Assembly (NCBI GenBank): GCA_036489885.1
Contig: DASXEW010000003.1
Location: 1,984,001 to 2,048,000, forward strand
Direction of reading: 5' to 3'
Length of the DNA stretch: 64,000 bases
Source: Candidatus Baltobacteraceae bacterium
GTDB lineage: Bacteria; Vulcanimicrobiota; Vulcanimicrobiia; Vulcanimicrobiales; Vulcanimicrobiaceae
Numbering within the stretch: position 1 is the first letter of the stretch; each line of letters begins with the position of its first letter. The notes below the pieces were generated by a model that was not told the DNA's origin, did no database searches, and worked only from the letters and a program-made list of their open reading frames with translations. Below, in pieces: positions 16,911 through 28,544 of the stretch. A program made the translations under genes and the position numbers.

Positions 16911-17282
16911 TTAGCCCTTGCCGACGTGAAAGCTATAGTCGCCCTGCGTCCGATGCGTGTCGACCGACAGGACGTGCCACTGGACTTTGTAGGTGCCGAC
17001 GTCCAATGTTTTCAGCTTGACGTCGAGTTCGAATTTGTTGCCCGAATCGATTTGCGCGGGACCATCGTTGACGGGCGCGCCCGATTTGTCGGTTACCGTC
17101 ACCGAGCTGAACGCGGGTTCAAGCTGCTGAGTGAACCACAGATGGATGACGGCAGGCGAAGTTGGAACCGTGCTGCCGACGGCAGGATCCGAATGATCGA
17201 GAAACGCGTGCGCCCCCGCGCAAACCGGAGAAAGTAGCAATGCGGCGACCGCAATGCTCAGAACGGCACGTATGATCGTCAT
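16911..17282 (-). CDS. copC: CopC-type periplasmic copper-binding protein
   Basis: A 123-residue protein with a signal peptide ending at AGA/HAF, so H25 would be the mature N-terminal copper ligand. VDTHRTQGDYSF near 108-118 is the conserved Cu(II)-binding block with D108 and H110, and WHVLSVD precedes it. Length and single beta-sandwich domain are typical of CopC/PcoC/YobA. It overlaps the upstream barrel-like gene by 4 nt and is followed after 6 nt by the CopD fusion. The set therefore forms a CopC-CopD copper module. Confidence 0.92.
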   Translation of the reverse strand: MTIIRAVLSIAVAALLLSPVCAGAHAFLDHSDPAVGSTVPTSPAVIHLWFTQQLEPAFSSVTVTDKSGAPVNDGPAQIDSGNKFELDVKLKTLDVGTYKVQWHVLSVDTHRTQGDYSFHVGKG

Positions 17283-18202
17283 TGTTTCTCACCCCAAAGA
17301 TCTTTGTTGATGATAGGTTTTCCGAAGAAGTCTTTGTAGGCAAAGTCATCGAGGAACAGGTGGAATTGGAGCACGTAACCGACGCCCTGTTGCATTCGTG
17401 TCGTCGAATTGGAAGGCAATAGCGCTTCCACGCCGACTTGCCAGGTGTTGGCCTCGTACAAGATTCCGGGAGCGATCGTCCCCGTAGGCGGTCCGCCGTT
17501 ATCGACGTTCGTCATCGAAAATTCGACCAGTGGGATCAAGCGGCCAACCCATCGCGGCACGTTGAGCGCCTTGATGTGTTGCATCTGATACGGCATCGAG
17601 TATTGCAGTGACGCAGAATACGCCCACGCGTTTGGGCTCGCGAGTGGTGAATCGGAGAAGATGCGACTTACTTCGCCGGTGACGGCAAACGGACGCCAGA
17701 AATCGCTCTTTAGATCGCCAAGTCCCTTGCCGACGTAAAACGTCGGCGCAGTGCTGCTAACAGTGTCGATCGCGCCGGCGCCGCTCAATTGCTTCGAGCC
17801 TGTACCGATGATCTCTCGCACGACGCCGACAGACCATGCGAGCTCGTGCTTATCGATGCACGGGAGCTCGTCTTTCAGCGTAATCGTGATGTTGTCCCAG
17901 CCGTTTTGGGCAGGTCCGGGATTGCCTTGCTGGATGTAGTCGCCGTTGACTGCGAAACCGAGATCTTGCGTGATGCTCTTGTCCCATTCGTAACCAATCG
18001 TCGTACTTTGGCTCGCTGGGCTTGGGATATGCTGAATCGTGGGCAACGAAAACTCGTTTCCGACACCGGGATCGTCCATGGTGAGGGTTGCGGGAAAGAC
18101 GCGGTCGCCGCAGATAACGTGAGCCTGTGCGGCGCTACGCGCAACGAGAAAGAATGCGATGAACGCGGCCGTGGTGACGGCACGCATAACGGCGGTATAC
18201 AC
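17279..18202 (-). CDS. Exported barrel-like protein of the copper cluster
   Basis: A 307-residue protein not assigned to a named family. A hydrophobic leader (about residues 5-27) ends at AQAHVIC. The remainder is rich in alternating hydrophobic and aromatic strands (WAYSASLQYSMPYQMQH, ILYEANTWQVGVEALLP, VGYVLQFHLFLDD), suggesting an outer-membrane or periplasmic beta-barrel of the 'transporter/copper resistance' type. It shares a 4-nt overlap with copC, so its role is probably linked to copper. No catalytic motif is visible. Confidence 0.65.
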   Translation of the reverse strand: MYTAVMRAVTTAAFIAFFLVARSAAQAHVICGDRVFPATLTMDDPGVGNEFSLPTIQHIPSPASQSTTIGYEWDKSITQDLGFAVNGDYIQQGNPGPAQNGWDNITITLKDELPCIDKHELAWSVGVVREIIGTGSKQLSGAGAIDTVSSTAPTFYVGKGLGDLKSDFWRPFAVTGEVSRIFSDSPLASPNAWAYSASLQYSMPYQMQHIKALNVPRWVGRLIPLVEFSMTNVDNGGPPTGTIAPGILYEANTWQVGVEALLPSNSTTRMQQGVGYVLQFHLFLDDFAYKDFFGKPIINKDLWGEKQ

Positions 18203-18257
18203 CGAAAGACTCCTCCGATCGAAATGTGTGAGTACGGCGCGCTACGGCGCCAATCGA

Positions 18258-18638
18258 TCAGAGGAAGATTGGCGGTGCGCGGCTTGCGCGGCGTCGCGCG
18301 AGCGGATCGAGACGATAAGCGAGGACGGTCGCGAGGCCGAGGTCACGTAGGACAGGGGTGCGTCCCCGGGACGCCGCTAGCCGTGCAAATGCCTCACCAA
18401 TGCGCGCGAGGATCGGTTCGAGTAGGCGCCGCGCGATCGCGGTGACTGCTGCGCACGCGACGCCGAGAATCAACCCGATGGCACCACTGACCCAGCAGTG
18501 ACAGCCGTCGATCTCAGGCAAACCCGCGAGCGCTCGATCCGCGCACAAATCGTACGCGTAGAGCATGCCGGTCGCGCCGGCGGTCACGATCAGGCCGAGT
18601 ACCCATGGCGAGCACGTCCGGACCCAACGGCGAAGCAT
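18258..18638 (-). CDS. Small membrane protein, function unknown
   Basis: A 126-residue protein with two predicted membrane helices (about residues 12-31 and 48-70) separated by a short loop with CADRAL and DGCHCW, where three Cys and one His could bind metal. The C-terminal half is basic (RRLLEP, RRRASR). It lies 55 nt upstream of the barrel-like gene and may begin the copper run. Its ATG overlaps, on the opposite strand, the ATG proposed for the cyclase (CATG, 18636-18639). It could be spurious, but the hydrophobic pattern and position favour a real gene. Confidence 0.5.
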   Translation of the reverse strand: MLRRWVRTCSPWVLGLIVTAGATGMLYAYDLCADRALAGLPEIDGCHCWVSGAIGLILGVACAAVTAIARRLLEPILARIGEAFARLAASRGRTPVLRDLGLATVLAYRLDPLARRRASRAPPIFL

Positions 18639-20211
18639 GATTAGGTATTACGGCGAAAGACCATCCGTGGCCTACGACGCCTTATTCCTTGGCGCGTTTT
18701 TCGGTGTGCTCATCGCCGTGGGTTTGTACCACGCGTTGATGTACGTCCTATTACGTAATCGAGAACTGCTCGCGTACGCGGTGTATGTCGCGGCGCTGGT
18801 GGCCGAGGAAATGGTGCGCACCGGCTTCGCCGCCGATTTTCTGCTGACGGGGACGACGCCGCCGCTCATCTCGTCCCTCACGTTTTCATTTCTCGCGATT
18901 GCCTCGTTCTGGTTCTTCACGTCGTTCCTTCAGATGCGCGAACGCGCTCCGCGCAGCTATCGCGCGATCGGTATTCTCACCGGCGTCGTCGTTGCGCTCA
19001 ACCTAACGCTTGGTCCGTTTGGCGGCGCAGGCGTCTCGACACTGATCCAACTGCTATCGCTGCTGACGCTCTTCGCGGTGTTCGCCGTTGCCGTCGATCA
19101 GATACGGCGCGGCGATCGTACCGCGCGCTACTTCATCATCGCGTTTTGCGGCGTGTTGTTCGGCGCCATGCTCTTTGTGCTCGGGAAGATCTTTTGGCCG
19201 CAGACATTCCTCGTCAAGATCGGCTTCGAGCTCGGCACCGCGTTCGAGGCGGTCGCTCTGGCGCTCGGCCTTGCGGATCGGATTCGCCTCGCCAATGAGG
19301 AACGCGACGTCGCCCAGCGCCGGATATTGGAAGAGACGCGCAGTCTCAATGTTGCTTACGCGCGTTTTGTGCCGCGCGAGTTTCTCGAGCTTCTCGGCAA
19401 GGACGATGTACGCGAGGTTCGCCTGGGCGAAGCGGTCCAGCGCGAAATGAGCGTGCTCTTCAGCGATATCCGTTCGTTCACGTCAATCTCCGAGAAGATG
19501 ACGCCGCGCGAGAATTTCGATTTTCTCAACGGCTATCTCGAACGCGTCGGACCGATCGTGCGTCAATATCGCGGTGTGATCGACAAATATATCGGGGATG
19601 CGATCATGGCTCTGTTCGCGGGAACCAACTCCGACGACGCGCTCCGCTGCGCGATCGGACTGCAGCGCGAGGTGGCGGCAATCGACGTCGAGCGGGTCGC
19701 CGCAGGCTTGCCGCCGATTGCGATCGGCGTGGGCCTTCACACCGGCGCCCTGATGCTCGGAACGATCGGCGAGAGCGAGCGAATGGACGGCACCGTCATC
19801 GCCGATGCCGTCAATCTTGCCTCGCGGGTCGAGGGGCTGACCAAAAACTACGGAGCGGCTGTGCTGCTAACCGAGCAAACGCGCGAACGGCTGGCGGATC
19901 CCTCGCGATACAGCCTGCGCCACCTCGGCCGGGTTGCCGTAAAGGGCAAGGCCCATGGGGTCGGTCTGTATGAGGCCTGCGACGCCGATGCTCCGCCGGC
20001 GCTGGAGGCCAAGGTCGCGACCCTCGGCGAGTTCGACGCAGCGGTCGAGGCGCTGGGTGCCGGCCGGTTCGAGGAAGCGCAGAGTATATTCGGCCGGGTC
20101 CTCGAGGGGAGCCCGGGGGATGCCGCCGCCGCCTACCTTCAGAAGCGCGCTCAGGCACTCCGAAATGCCGGTGAACCATGGGACGGAGTCGACCATGTAA
20201 CGACCAAGTGA
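18637..20211 (+). CDS. Membrane adenylate/guanylate cyclase with 7TM-type sensor
   Basis: About 525 residues. Six or seven hydrophobic helices (about residues 15-225) resemble the 7TMR-DISM sensor (LFLGAFFGVLIAVGLYHALM, NRELLAYAVYVAAL). A coiled linker leads to a class III cyclase domain from about 270. Metal-binding Asp is in LFSDIRSFT, the second in KYIGDAIMALF, GLHTGALMLGTIG follows, and the transition-state Asn/Arg lie in AVNLASRVEGL. A TPR-like tail (FDAAVEALGAGRFEEAQSIF) ends the protein. It should make cAMP in response to an envelope signal. The start is uncertain: ATG at 18637 overlaps the divergent gene's ATG, GTG at 18667 is possible, and the frame is open back to 18565. Confidence 0.85.
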   Translation: MIRYYGERPSVAYDALFLGAFFGVLIAVGLYHALMYVLLRNRELLAYAVYVAALVAEEMVRTGFAADFLLTGTTPPLISSLTFSFLAIASFWFFTSFLQMRERAPRSYRAIGILTGVVVALNLTLGPFGGAGVSTLIQLLSLLTLFAVFAVAVDQIRRGDRTARYFIIAFCGVLFGAMLFVLGKIFWPQTFLVKIGFELGTAFEAVALALGLADRIRLANEERDVAQRRILEETRSLNVAYARFVPREFLELLGKDDVREVRLGEAVQREMSVLFSDIRSFTSISEKMTPRENFDFLNGYLERVGPIVRQYRGVIDKYIGDAIMALFAGTNSDDALRCAIGLQREVAAIDVERVAAGLPPIAIGVGLHTGALMLGTIGESERMDGTVIADAVNLASRVEGLTKNYGAAVLLTEQTRERLADPSRYSLRHLGRVAVKGKAHGVGLYEACDADAPPALEAKVATLGEFDAAVEALGAGRFEEAQSIFGRVLEGSPGDAAAAYLQKRAQALRNAGEPWDGVDHVTTK

Positions 20212-20217
20212 CCGGCC

Positions 20218-20246
20218 TTGACCCCTCCGTAGGCCCGTGATACGAT
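20218..20246 (+). promoter_or_regulatory. Sigma-70-type promoter of rpoB
   Basis: TTGACC (20218-20223) and TACGAT (20241-20246) are separated by exactly 17 bp, with a TGA extended -10 just before the -10 hexamer. It begins 6 nt after the cyclase stop codon. Predicted initiation near 20253 gives an rpoB leader of about 145 nt. Confidence 0.75.
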
Positions 20247-20286
20247 ACCGGCCTATGCCGCTCGGCTAGTGCCAAGCGCCGATGAA

Positions 20287-20326
20287 GCGAGGTCCTCTAT
20301 TCGAGGTGGGGAGACCTTGCCTTTTT
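20287..20326 (+). terminator. Hairpin plus T-run in the rpoB leader (attenuator candidate)
   Basis: GCGAGGTC (20287-20294) pairs with GACCTTGC (20313-20320) over 8 bp with one G-U. The loop contains a smaller CTC/GAG hairpin, and CTTTTT follows at once. This is the form of an intrinsic terminator, and it lies about 35 nt downstream of the predicted start and 70 nt before the rpoB ATG. It could attenuate rpoB or represent a protein-binding leader analogous to ribosomal-protein autoregulatory leaders. The choice between these is an inference. Confidence 0.6.
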
Positions 20327-20396
20327 GCGTTGTGGTGCAGTCAGGCGATTCGGCGGCAACCGCGGTGAGCGGACCGGTCTTTATAACGAAGAGTAG

Positions 20397-24232
<3,836 letters not shown>

Positions 24233-24236
<4 letters not shown>

Positions 24237-25240
24237 TGTAGCGCTCGTCGCCAATAACTCTCATCGATGTACTTCATCGGATCTTTGAGAGTCTTCTTGG
24301 GCTCCCCATATCTGCTTCGCAAATCGAGGACCGTCCGAACGCCGCGGATATCAATCGCGCCGTTCGGAACGATCCCGTTTGCGCGGTCGATGATCTCGCT
24401 GTAGACGAGCGGCGCCACCTCGGGCGGAATGTTTCCTTGCTTGGTGAGGATCCCGATCGTCTCGTTCTTGTTGCGTCCGTCATAGAGCCAACGTAGCGCC
24501 GCAAGATAACCGCGAATGTAACGGACGAGCACATCGCCGTTTTGTGCAATCCACGAACGGCGCGCGACGCCGGTGTAGGCCTGATAATGTCCGACGATGT
24601 CAAGGGCCGTTCCGAGCTTGTGACATCCCTTCGCATCGGCTTCGAGATCGAACGGCGCGGTGAGGATTGCCGCGCTATATTGCGCACCGGTCGTAAGGGC
24701 TGCGAATCGCTTCGGCGTCCCGCCGGCGGCCGCGAGCTGGTAGTCCCCTTCATTCAACCCGGCGAGCTCGAGCATCCGGCGCAAGACGAACGTGAAACCG
24801 GTTTGCACCGCATCGACCGCGAGCGTGGTGCCTTTGAGATCGGCATAGCTGCGGATGTCGGGGCGTGACCAGAGCGTGAGCAGCCCGCTGTCACCACCCA
24901 TAAACGCGACGAAGTCGGCCGGATTCTTCAGATCCGTGGCTCCCTGGCCTTCATCGTAGGCGATGACGTTGTCCATCGCGGTGACCGCAATGTCGAAGTC
25001 GCCGGCGCTGAGATGCTGGAACATGTAGACAGAGCTCGGCGTGATCTCGGTCGTCACGTTAAGGTTTGCTTTGGCGAAGAACCCCTTGGCGATTCCGCAC
25101 CAAACCGGCAGATTCGATGCGACGCCAAAGAAGATTACGCGCACGTTGGCCGGCGCGGTTTGCGCGAACGCGGCGCCGGGGGAGAGCGCCAGACCGCCGA
25201 GTGCGGCGGTTGATTCGATAAAGCGTCGTCGTGATGTCAT
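24233..25240 (-). CDS. NitT/TauT-type ABC substrate-binding protein
   Basis: A 335-residue periplasmic binding protein of the SsuA/TauA/NMT1 group. A twin-arginine leader ([17 protein letters not shown]) suggests export in folded form. [20 protein letters not shown] is the standard first block, followed by [31 protein letters not shown] and [20 protein letters not shown]. The group binds sulfonates, nitrate, pyrimidine precursors or aromatic acids. No permease or ATPase is adjacent, so it is an orphan component here. The divergent M24 gene may act on the transported compound. It shares the stop quadruplet CTAG with rpoB. Confidence 0.85.
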
Positions 25241-25310
25241 GCTGCAACTTTCCGGCTTTCAAGGAGGGCGCCCTTGCGTAGCAGTAGGGGGTCGTAGGAG
25301 ATAACTGATC

Positions 25311-26564
25311 ATGACATCGCTTCGTTCCGATGCTCCGATCCCCGCGCCCGGCACGATGGCCGTCGACTTCGAGGAGCGCGTCGATTTCAATCGGCTGCGC
25401 GAATACCGGTTGGCGCGGGCCCGCGAGGCGCTGAACAAGTCTGATCTCGGCGCGCTGTTGCTGTTCGATCTCAATAACATCCGCTACGTAACCAGCACGG
25501 CGATCGGCGAGTGGACTCGGGACAAGATGACGCGTTACGCGCTCCTGACGCGGACGGGCGAGCCGATGGTTTGGGACTTTGGCTCGGCGGCTAAGCATCA
25601 TCGGCTGTATTGCAACTGGTTGGAAGACGCGAACATCCGCGCCGGGCTCAACGGCCTGCGTGGCGCAATTCAACCCGAAGCCGGTCTGTTCGAGCGCTGC
25701 GCAAAAGAAATCGCCTCGCTGTTGCGAGACGCCGGCGTGGCGAACATGCCCCTTGGGATCGATATCATCGAGCCGCCGCTCTGGTTCGAGCTCGAGAAGC
25801 AAAAGATCGAGATTCGCGACGGACAGCAAGTGATGCACGACGCACGCGAGATCAAATCATACGACGAAATATTGCTGTTGAGCACGTCGGCCGCGCTCGT
25901 CGACGCAACGTACCAGGATATTGCCGAGGCGCTCAAACCCGGGATCCGCGAGAACCAGATCGTCGCGCTTGCAACGAAGAAGCTCTACGACCTTGGTGCA
26001 GACGACGTCGAATCGATCAACGCGGTATCGGGTGAGCGCTGCAATCCGCATCCGCACAATTTTACGGATCGTCTCATTCGCCCGGGCGATCAGGCCTTCT
26101 TCGATATCATGAGCGCCTTCAATGGTTATCGCACATGCTACTACCGCACGTTCAATGTCGGACGGGCGACGCAGAGCCAGCGCGACGCGTACAAGCGGGC
26201 GCGAGAGTGGATCGATGCGTCGATCGACATGATTCGGCCCGGCGTTACGACCGATCAAGTCGCCAAAGTGTGGCCGAAGGCGGAAGATTTCGGGTTCCCA
26301 AGCGAGATGGAGGCCTTCGGTTTGCAGTTCGGACACGGCGTTGGATTGGCGCTGCACGAGCGTCCCGTGATCAGTCGCTTGAATTCACTCGATTACCCGA
26401 TGGAGATTCGTGAAGGTATGGTGTTTGCGCTCGAAACGTACTGCCCCGCATCCGACGGTTTTTCTGCCGCGCGAATCGAGGAAGAAATTGTCGTAACCGC
26501 AACCGGGCGCAGTGTGATAACGCGTTTTCCGGCCGAAGAGCTCTTCATCGCGAACGAGTACTAG
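25311..26564 (+). CDS. M24-family peptidase/creatinase-like protein with altered metal site
   Basis: A 417-residue 'pita-bread' protein of the Xaa-Pro dipeptidase/creatinase/ectoine hydrolase group. The N-terminal creatinase domain (YRLARAREALNKSDLGALLL, NIRYVTS) is followed by the catalytic domain from about residue 180. The first metal-ligand Asp is in AFFDIMSAFNGYR (about 264-276), but the second Asp expected six to ten residues later is replaced in TCYYRTFNVG. The His in FGHGVGLALHE and the two late Glu (FALETYCP, RIEEEIVV) are present. It may hydrolyse a small amide without the usual two-metal site, as creatinase does, or resemble DMSP lyase DddP. Divergent from the substrate-binding gene. 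Confidence 0.82.
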   Translation: MTSLRSDAPIPAPGTMAVDFEERVDFNRLREYRLARAREALNKSDLGALLLFDLNNIRYVTSTAIGEWTRDKMTRYALLTRTGEPMVWDFGSAAKHHRLYCNWLEDANIRAGLNGLRGAIQPEAGLFERCAKEIASLLRDAGVANMPLGIDIIEPPLWFELEKQKIEIRDGQQVMHDAREIKSYDEILLLSTSAALVDATYQDIAEALKPGIRENQIVALATKKLYDLGADDVESINAVSGERCNPHPHNFTDRLIRPGDQAFFDIMSAFNGYRTCYYRTFNVGRATQSQRDAYKRAREWIDASIDMIRPGVTTDQVAKVWPKAEDFGFPSEMEAFGLQFGHGVGLALHERPVISRLNSLDYPMEIREGMVFALETYCPASDGFSAARIEEEIVVTATGRSVITRFPAEELFIANEY

Positions 26565-26642
26565 GGTGGTGAGTATTAGGGTGATGGACCGAGCGCAGGA
26601 GCGCGTGGGGGGTGCGGAGCCCGGGGCGGAGCACCTTTCAAA

Positions 26643-27524
26643 ATGATAGGAGTAATAGGGCTCGGTGAAATGGGCGGCGGCATGATGAAACGGCTGCTGC
26701 TCGCCGGCGCAAAACCCGCCGGCTACAACCGGACGAAATCAAAGGCCCAGGCGTTCATCGATCAAGGGATGGCGTTTGCCGATTCTCCGCATGCACTCGT
26801 CGAGATGTGCGACATCGTGGTCAGCATCGTCACAAACAACGAAGCTCTGGTATCGATCGCAAGCGGACCCAGGGGTATTCTCTCGGCGCTGGGTCCGGGG
26901 AAAATCTGGATCGAGATGAGCACCGTCGCGCCGCACATCATTCAGGCGCTCGGTGACCGGGCTTCAAAGACCGGTGGTACGTTGCTCGACGGCGCGGTGC
27001 TCGGAAGCCCACTTACGATCGAGCAGGGCAAACTCGTCATCTTGCTCGCGGGCGACAGCGCCGCGTGTGAGAGAGTCAAACCGGACCTGCTGAAGATCGG
27101 CCCAATGGTACGGCGAATCGGTGAGATCGGTCACGCCAAGGTCATGAAGGTAGCGGTCAATCTCAACTTGCCGGTTCAGATCCTTGCGCTCAGCGAAGGT
27201 CTGTTACTTGCCGAGAAGAGCGGGATTTCGCGCGAGGTTGCGCTCGAAGTGATGCTCGGCGGCGTCATCGCGTCGCCGATGCTGCATTACCGCGCGCCAT
27301 TCATCCTGAACATGCCGGATAAGGCGTGGTTTGATTGCGCTATGATGCAGAAAGACGTGAACCTTGCGCTCGAGCTCGCGGAAGAAGTCGGCGTTCCTTT
27401 GCCGACTGCAGCGGTGGCAAATCAAATGCTGACGTCGGCACGCGCGCAAGGTCTGGGCGAGTATGATTTCGCCGTGCTATTTTTCGCACTGGCCCACGCC
27501 GCCGGCGTCAACGCCTCTCCCTGA
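26643..27524 (+). CDS. NAD-dependent beta-hydroxyacid dehydrogenase
   Basis: A 293-residue protein of the 3-hydroxyisobutyrate/tartronate-semialdehyde reductase family. The nucleotide-binding motif GVIGLGEMGGGMMKRLLLAG starts at residue 3, the NRT block follows at about 29, the substrate-binding block reads DGAVLGSP, the catalytic Lys is in HAKVMKVAVN (about 165), and KDVNLALELA ends the substrate pocket. L-threonate dehydrogenase LtnD belongs to this family, and an acid-sugar kinase/aldolase/isomerase operon lies 3.4 kb away, so it could feed that pathway; this is inference. It follows the M24 gene by 78 nt on the same strand. Confidence 0.85.
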   Translation: MIGVIGLGEMGGGMMKRLLLAGAKPAGYNRTKSKAQAFIDQGMAFADSPHALVEMCDIVVSIVTNNEALVSIASGPRGILSALGPGKIWIEMSTVAPHIIQALGDRASKTGGTLLDGAVLGSPLTIEQGKLVILLAGDSAACERVKPDLLKIGPMVRRIGEIGHAKVMKVAVNLNLPVQILALSEGLLLAEKSGISREVALEVMLGGVIASPMLHYRAPFILNMPDKAWFDCAMMQKDVNLALELAEEVGVPLPTAAVANQMLTSARAQGLGEYDFAVLFFALAHAAGVNASP

Positions 27525-27532
27525 CCCCGCGG

Positions 27533-28537
27533 TTAGCGGGCTCGGCCTAAGGCATCCTCGAGCGCTCGAATCGAGCTGCTGGGGCCTGCGACGACAAGCT
27601 CGTCGCCGGCACGCAGGGCGGTATCGTGTGGCGGGCGGAATTGCATTGCGTCGTCGCGTTTGAGCGCAAGAATGATCGTTTCGCTGATTGCAAAGAGGGC
27701 TTTGATCGGCTGCCCAATTAGTCGCGAACCGTCGCGGACGACGAAGTCTTCAAGTGAAAGCGCCTTGCTTTCCGCGTCGAGAACGGTGTCCAAGAACTCG
27801 ATCGCGGTTGGTCGCATGGCAAGTTGCGCCATGCGCTTACCGCCGATGCCGTAGGGCGAAATGATATTGTTCGCGCCCGCGAGTTTGAGTTTGGCGAGTG
27901 AATCCTGGGCGTTCGCGCGAGCGATGATGTAGACGTCGGGACGCAACATACGGGCCGAGAGCGCGACGTAGACATTTTCTGCATCCTGATCGGTCGCGAT
28001 CACGAGCCCGCGTGCACGCTCGATACCGGCCGCTTTGAGCGTCTCGACGTCGGCCGGGTTACCGTGCACGACCGCATAGCCTTGTTTGGCGGCATTATCC
28101 AAGGATGCCGGGTTGGTATCGAGGATGACTACCGTTCGTTGCGCTGCCACGAGATCGCGCGCAATCGATTGTCCGACGCGGCCGAACCCGCACAGAATAT
28201 AATGATCGTTCATTGCACGTACGCGCGCGCGGATGCGCTGCTCACCAACTGCCGCAAAAAGATGTCCTTCGAGCAAATAGCCGGCCACCGACAAGAACAC
28301 GTAGCCGGTGACGCCGACGCCGAACACGATGACCCCGAGGGTCCACAAACGTCCCGCAGTCGAGAGATCGTGTGACGAGTCGCCGACGGTCGATATCGTT
28401 GCAATCGTCATATAGAGCGCGTCGAACGGTGACCATCCTTGGATGATCATGTACCCGAGCCAGCTGACGACGATGACGACGGCGAACAGTGTGACCGAGA
28501 CTAAGAGCCGTCGTGCGGATGCCGAGGCGGGGTTCAT
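27533..28537 (-). CDS. Two-helix potassium channel with TrkA-N and TrkA-C domains
   Basis: A 334-residue protein: two membrane helices (about residues 10-32 and 65-88) around a pore loop, then an RCK/TrkA-N NAD-binding domain (HYILCGFGRVGQSIARDL, GxGxxG-like) and a TrkA-C domain (DFVVRDGSRLIGQPIKALF to VVAGPSSSI). The selectivity filter reads TISTVGDSS (about residues 48-56), lacking the YG of the usual TVGYG. It may be non-selective or tuned differently. ATG at 28537, 7 nt after the CHAD gene, is preferred over upstream in-frame starts that lie in CHAD coding sequence. Confidence 0.85.
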   Translation of the reverse strand: MNPASASARRLLVSVTLFAVVIVVSWLGYMIIQGWSPFDALYMTIATISTVGDSSHDLSTAGRLWTLGVIVFGVGVTGYVFLSVAGYLLEGHLFAAVGEQRIRARVRAMNDHYILCGFGRVGQSIARDLVAAQRTVVILDTNPASLDNAAKQGYAVVHGNPADVETLKAAGIERARGLVIATDQDAENVYVALSARMLRPDVYIIARANAQDSLAKLKLAGANNIISPYGIGGKRMAQLAMRPTAIEFLDTVLDAESKALSLEDFVVRDGSRLIGQPIKALFAISETIILALKRDDAMQFRPPHDTALRAGDELVVAGPSSSIRALEDALGRAR

Positions 28538-28544
28538 CCATGCA

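Noticed and set aside
25258-25285. GC-rich palindrome AGGGCGCCCT before the M24 gene
   Set aside because: It is a short 10-bp palindrome in GC-rich DNA with no further support as an operator.
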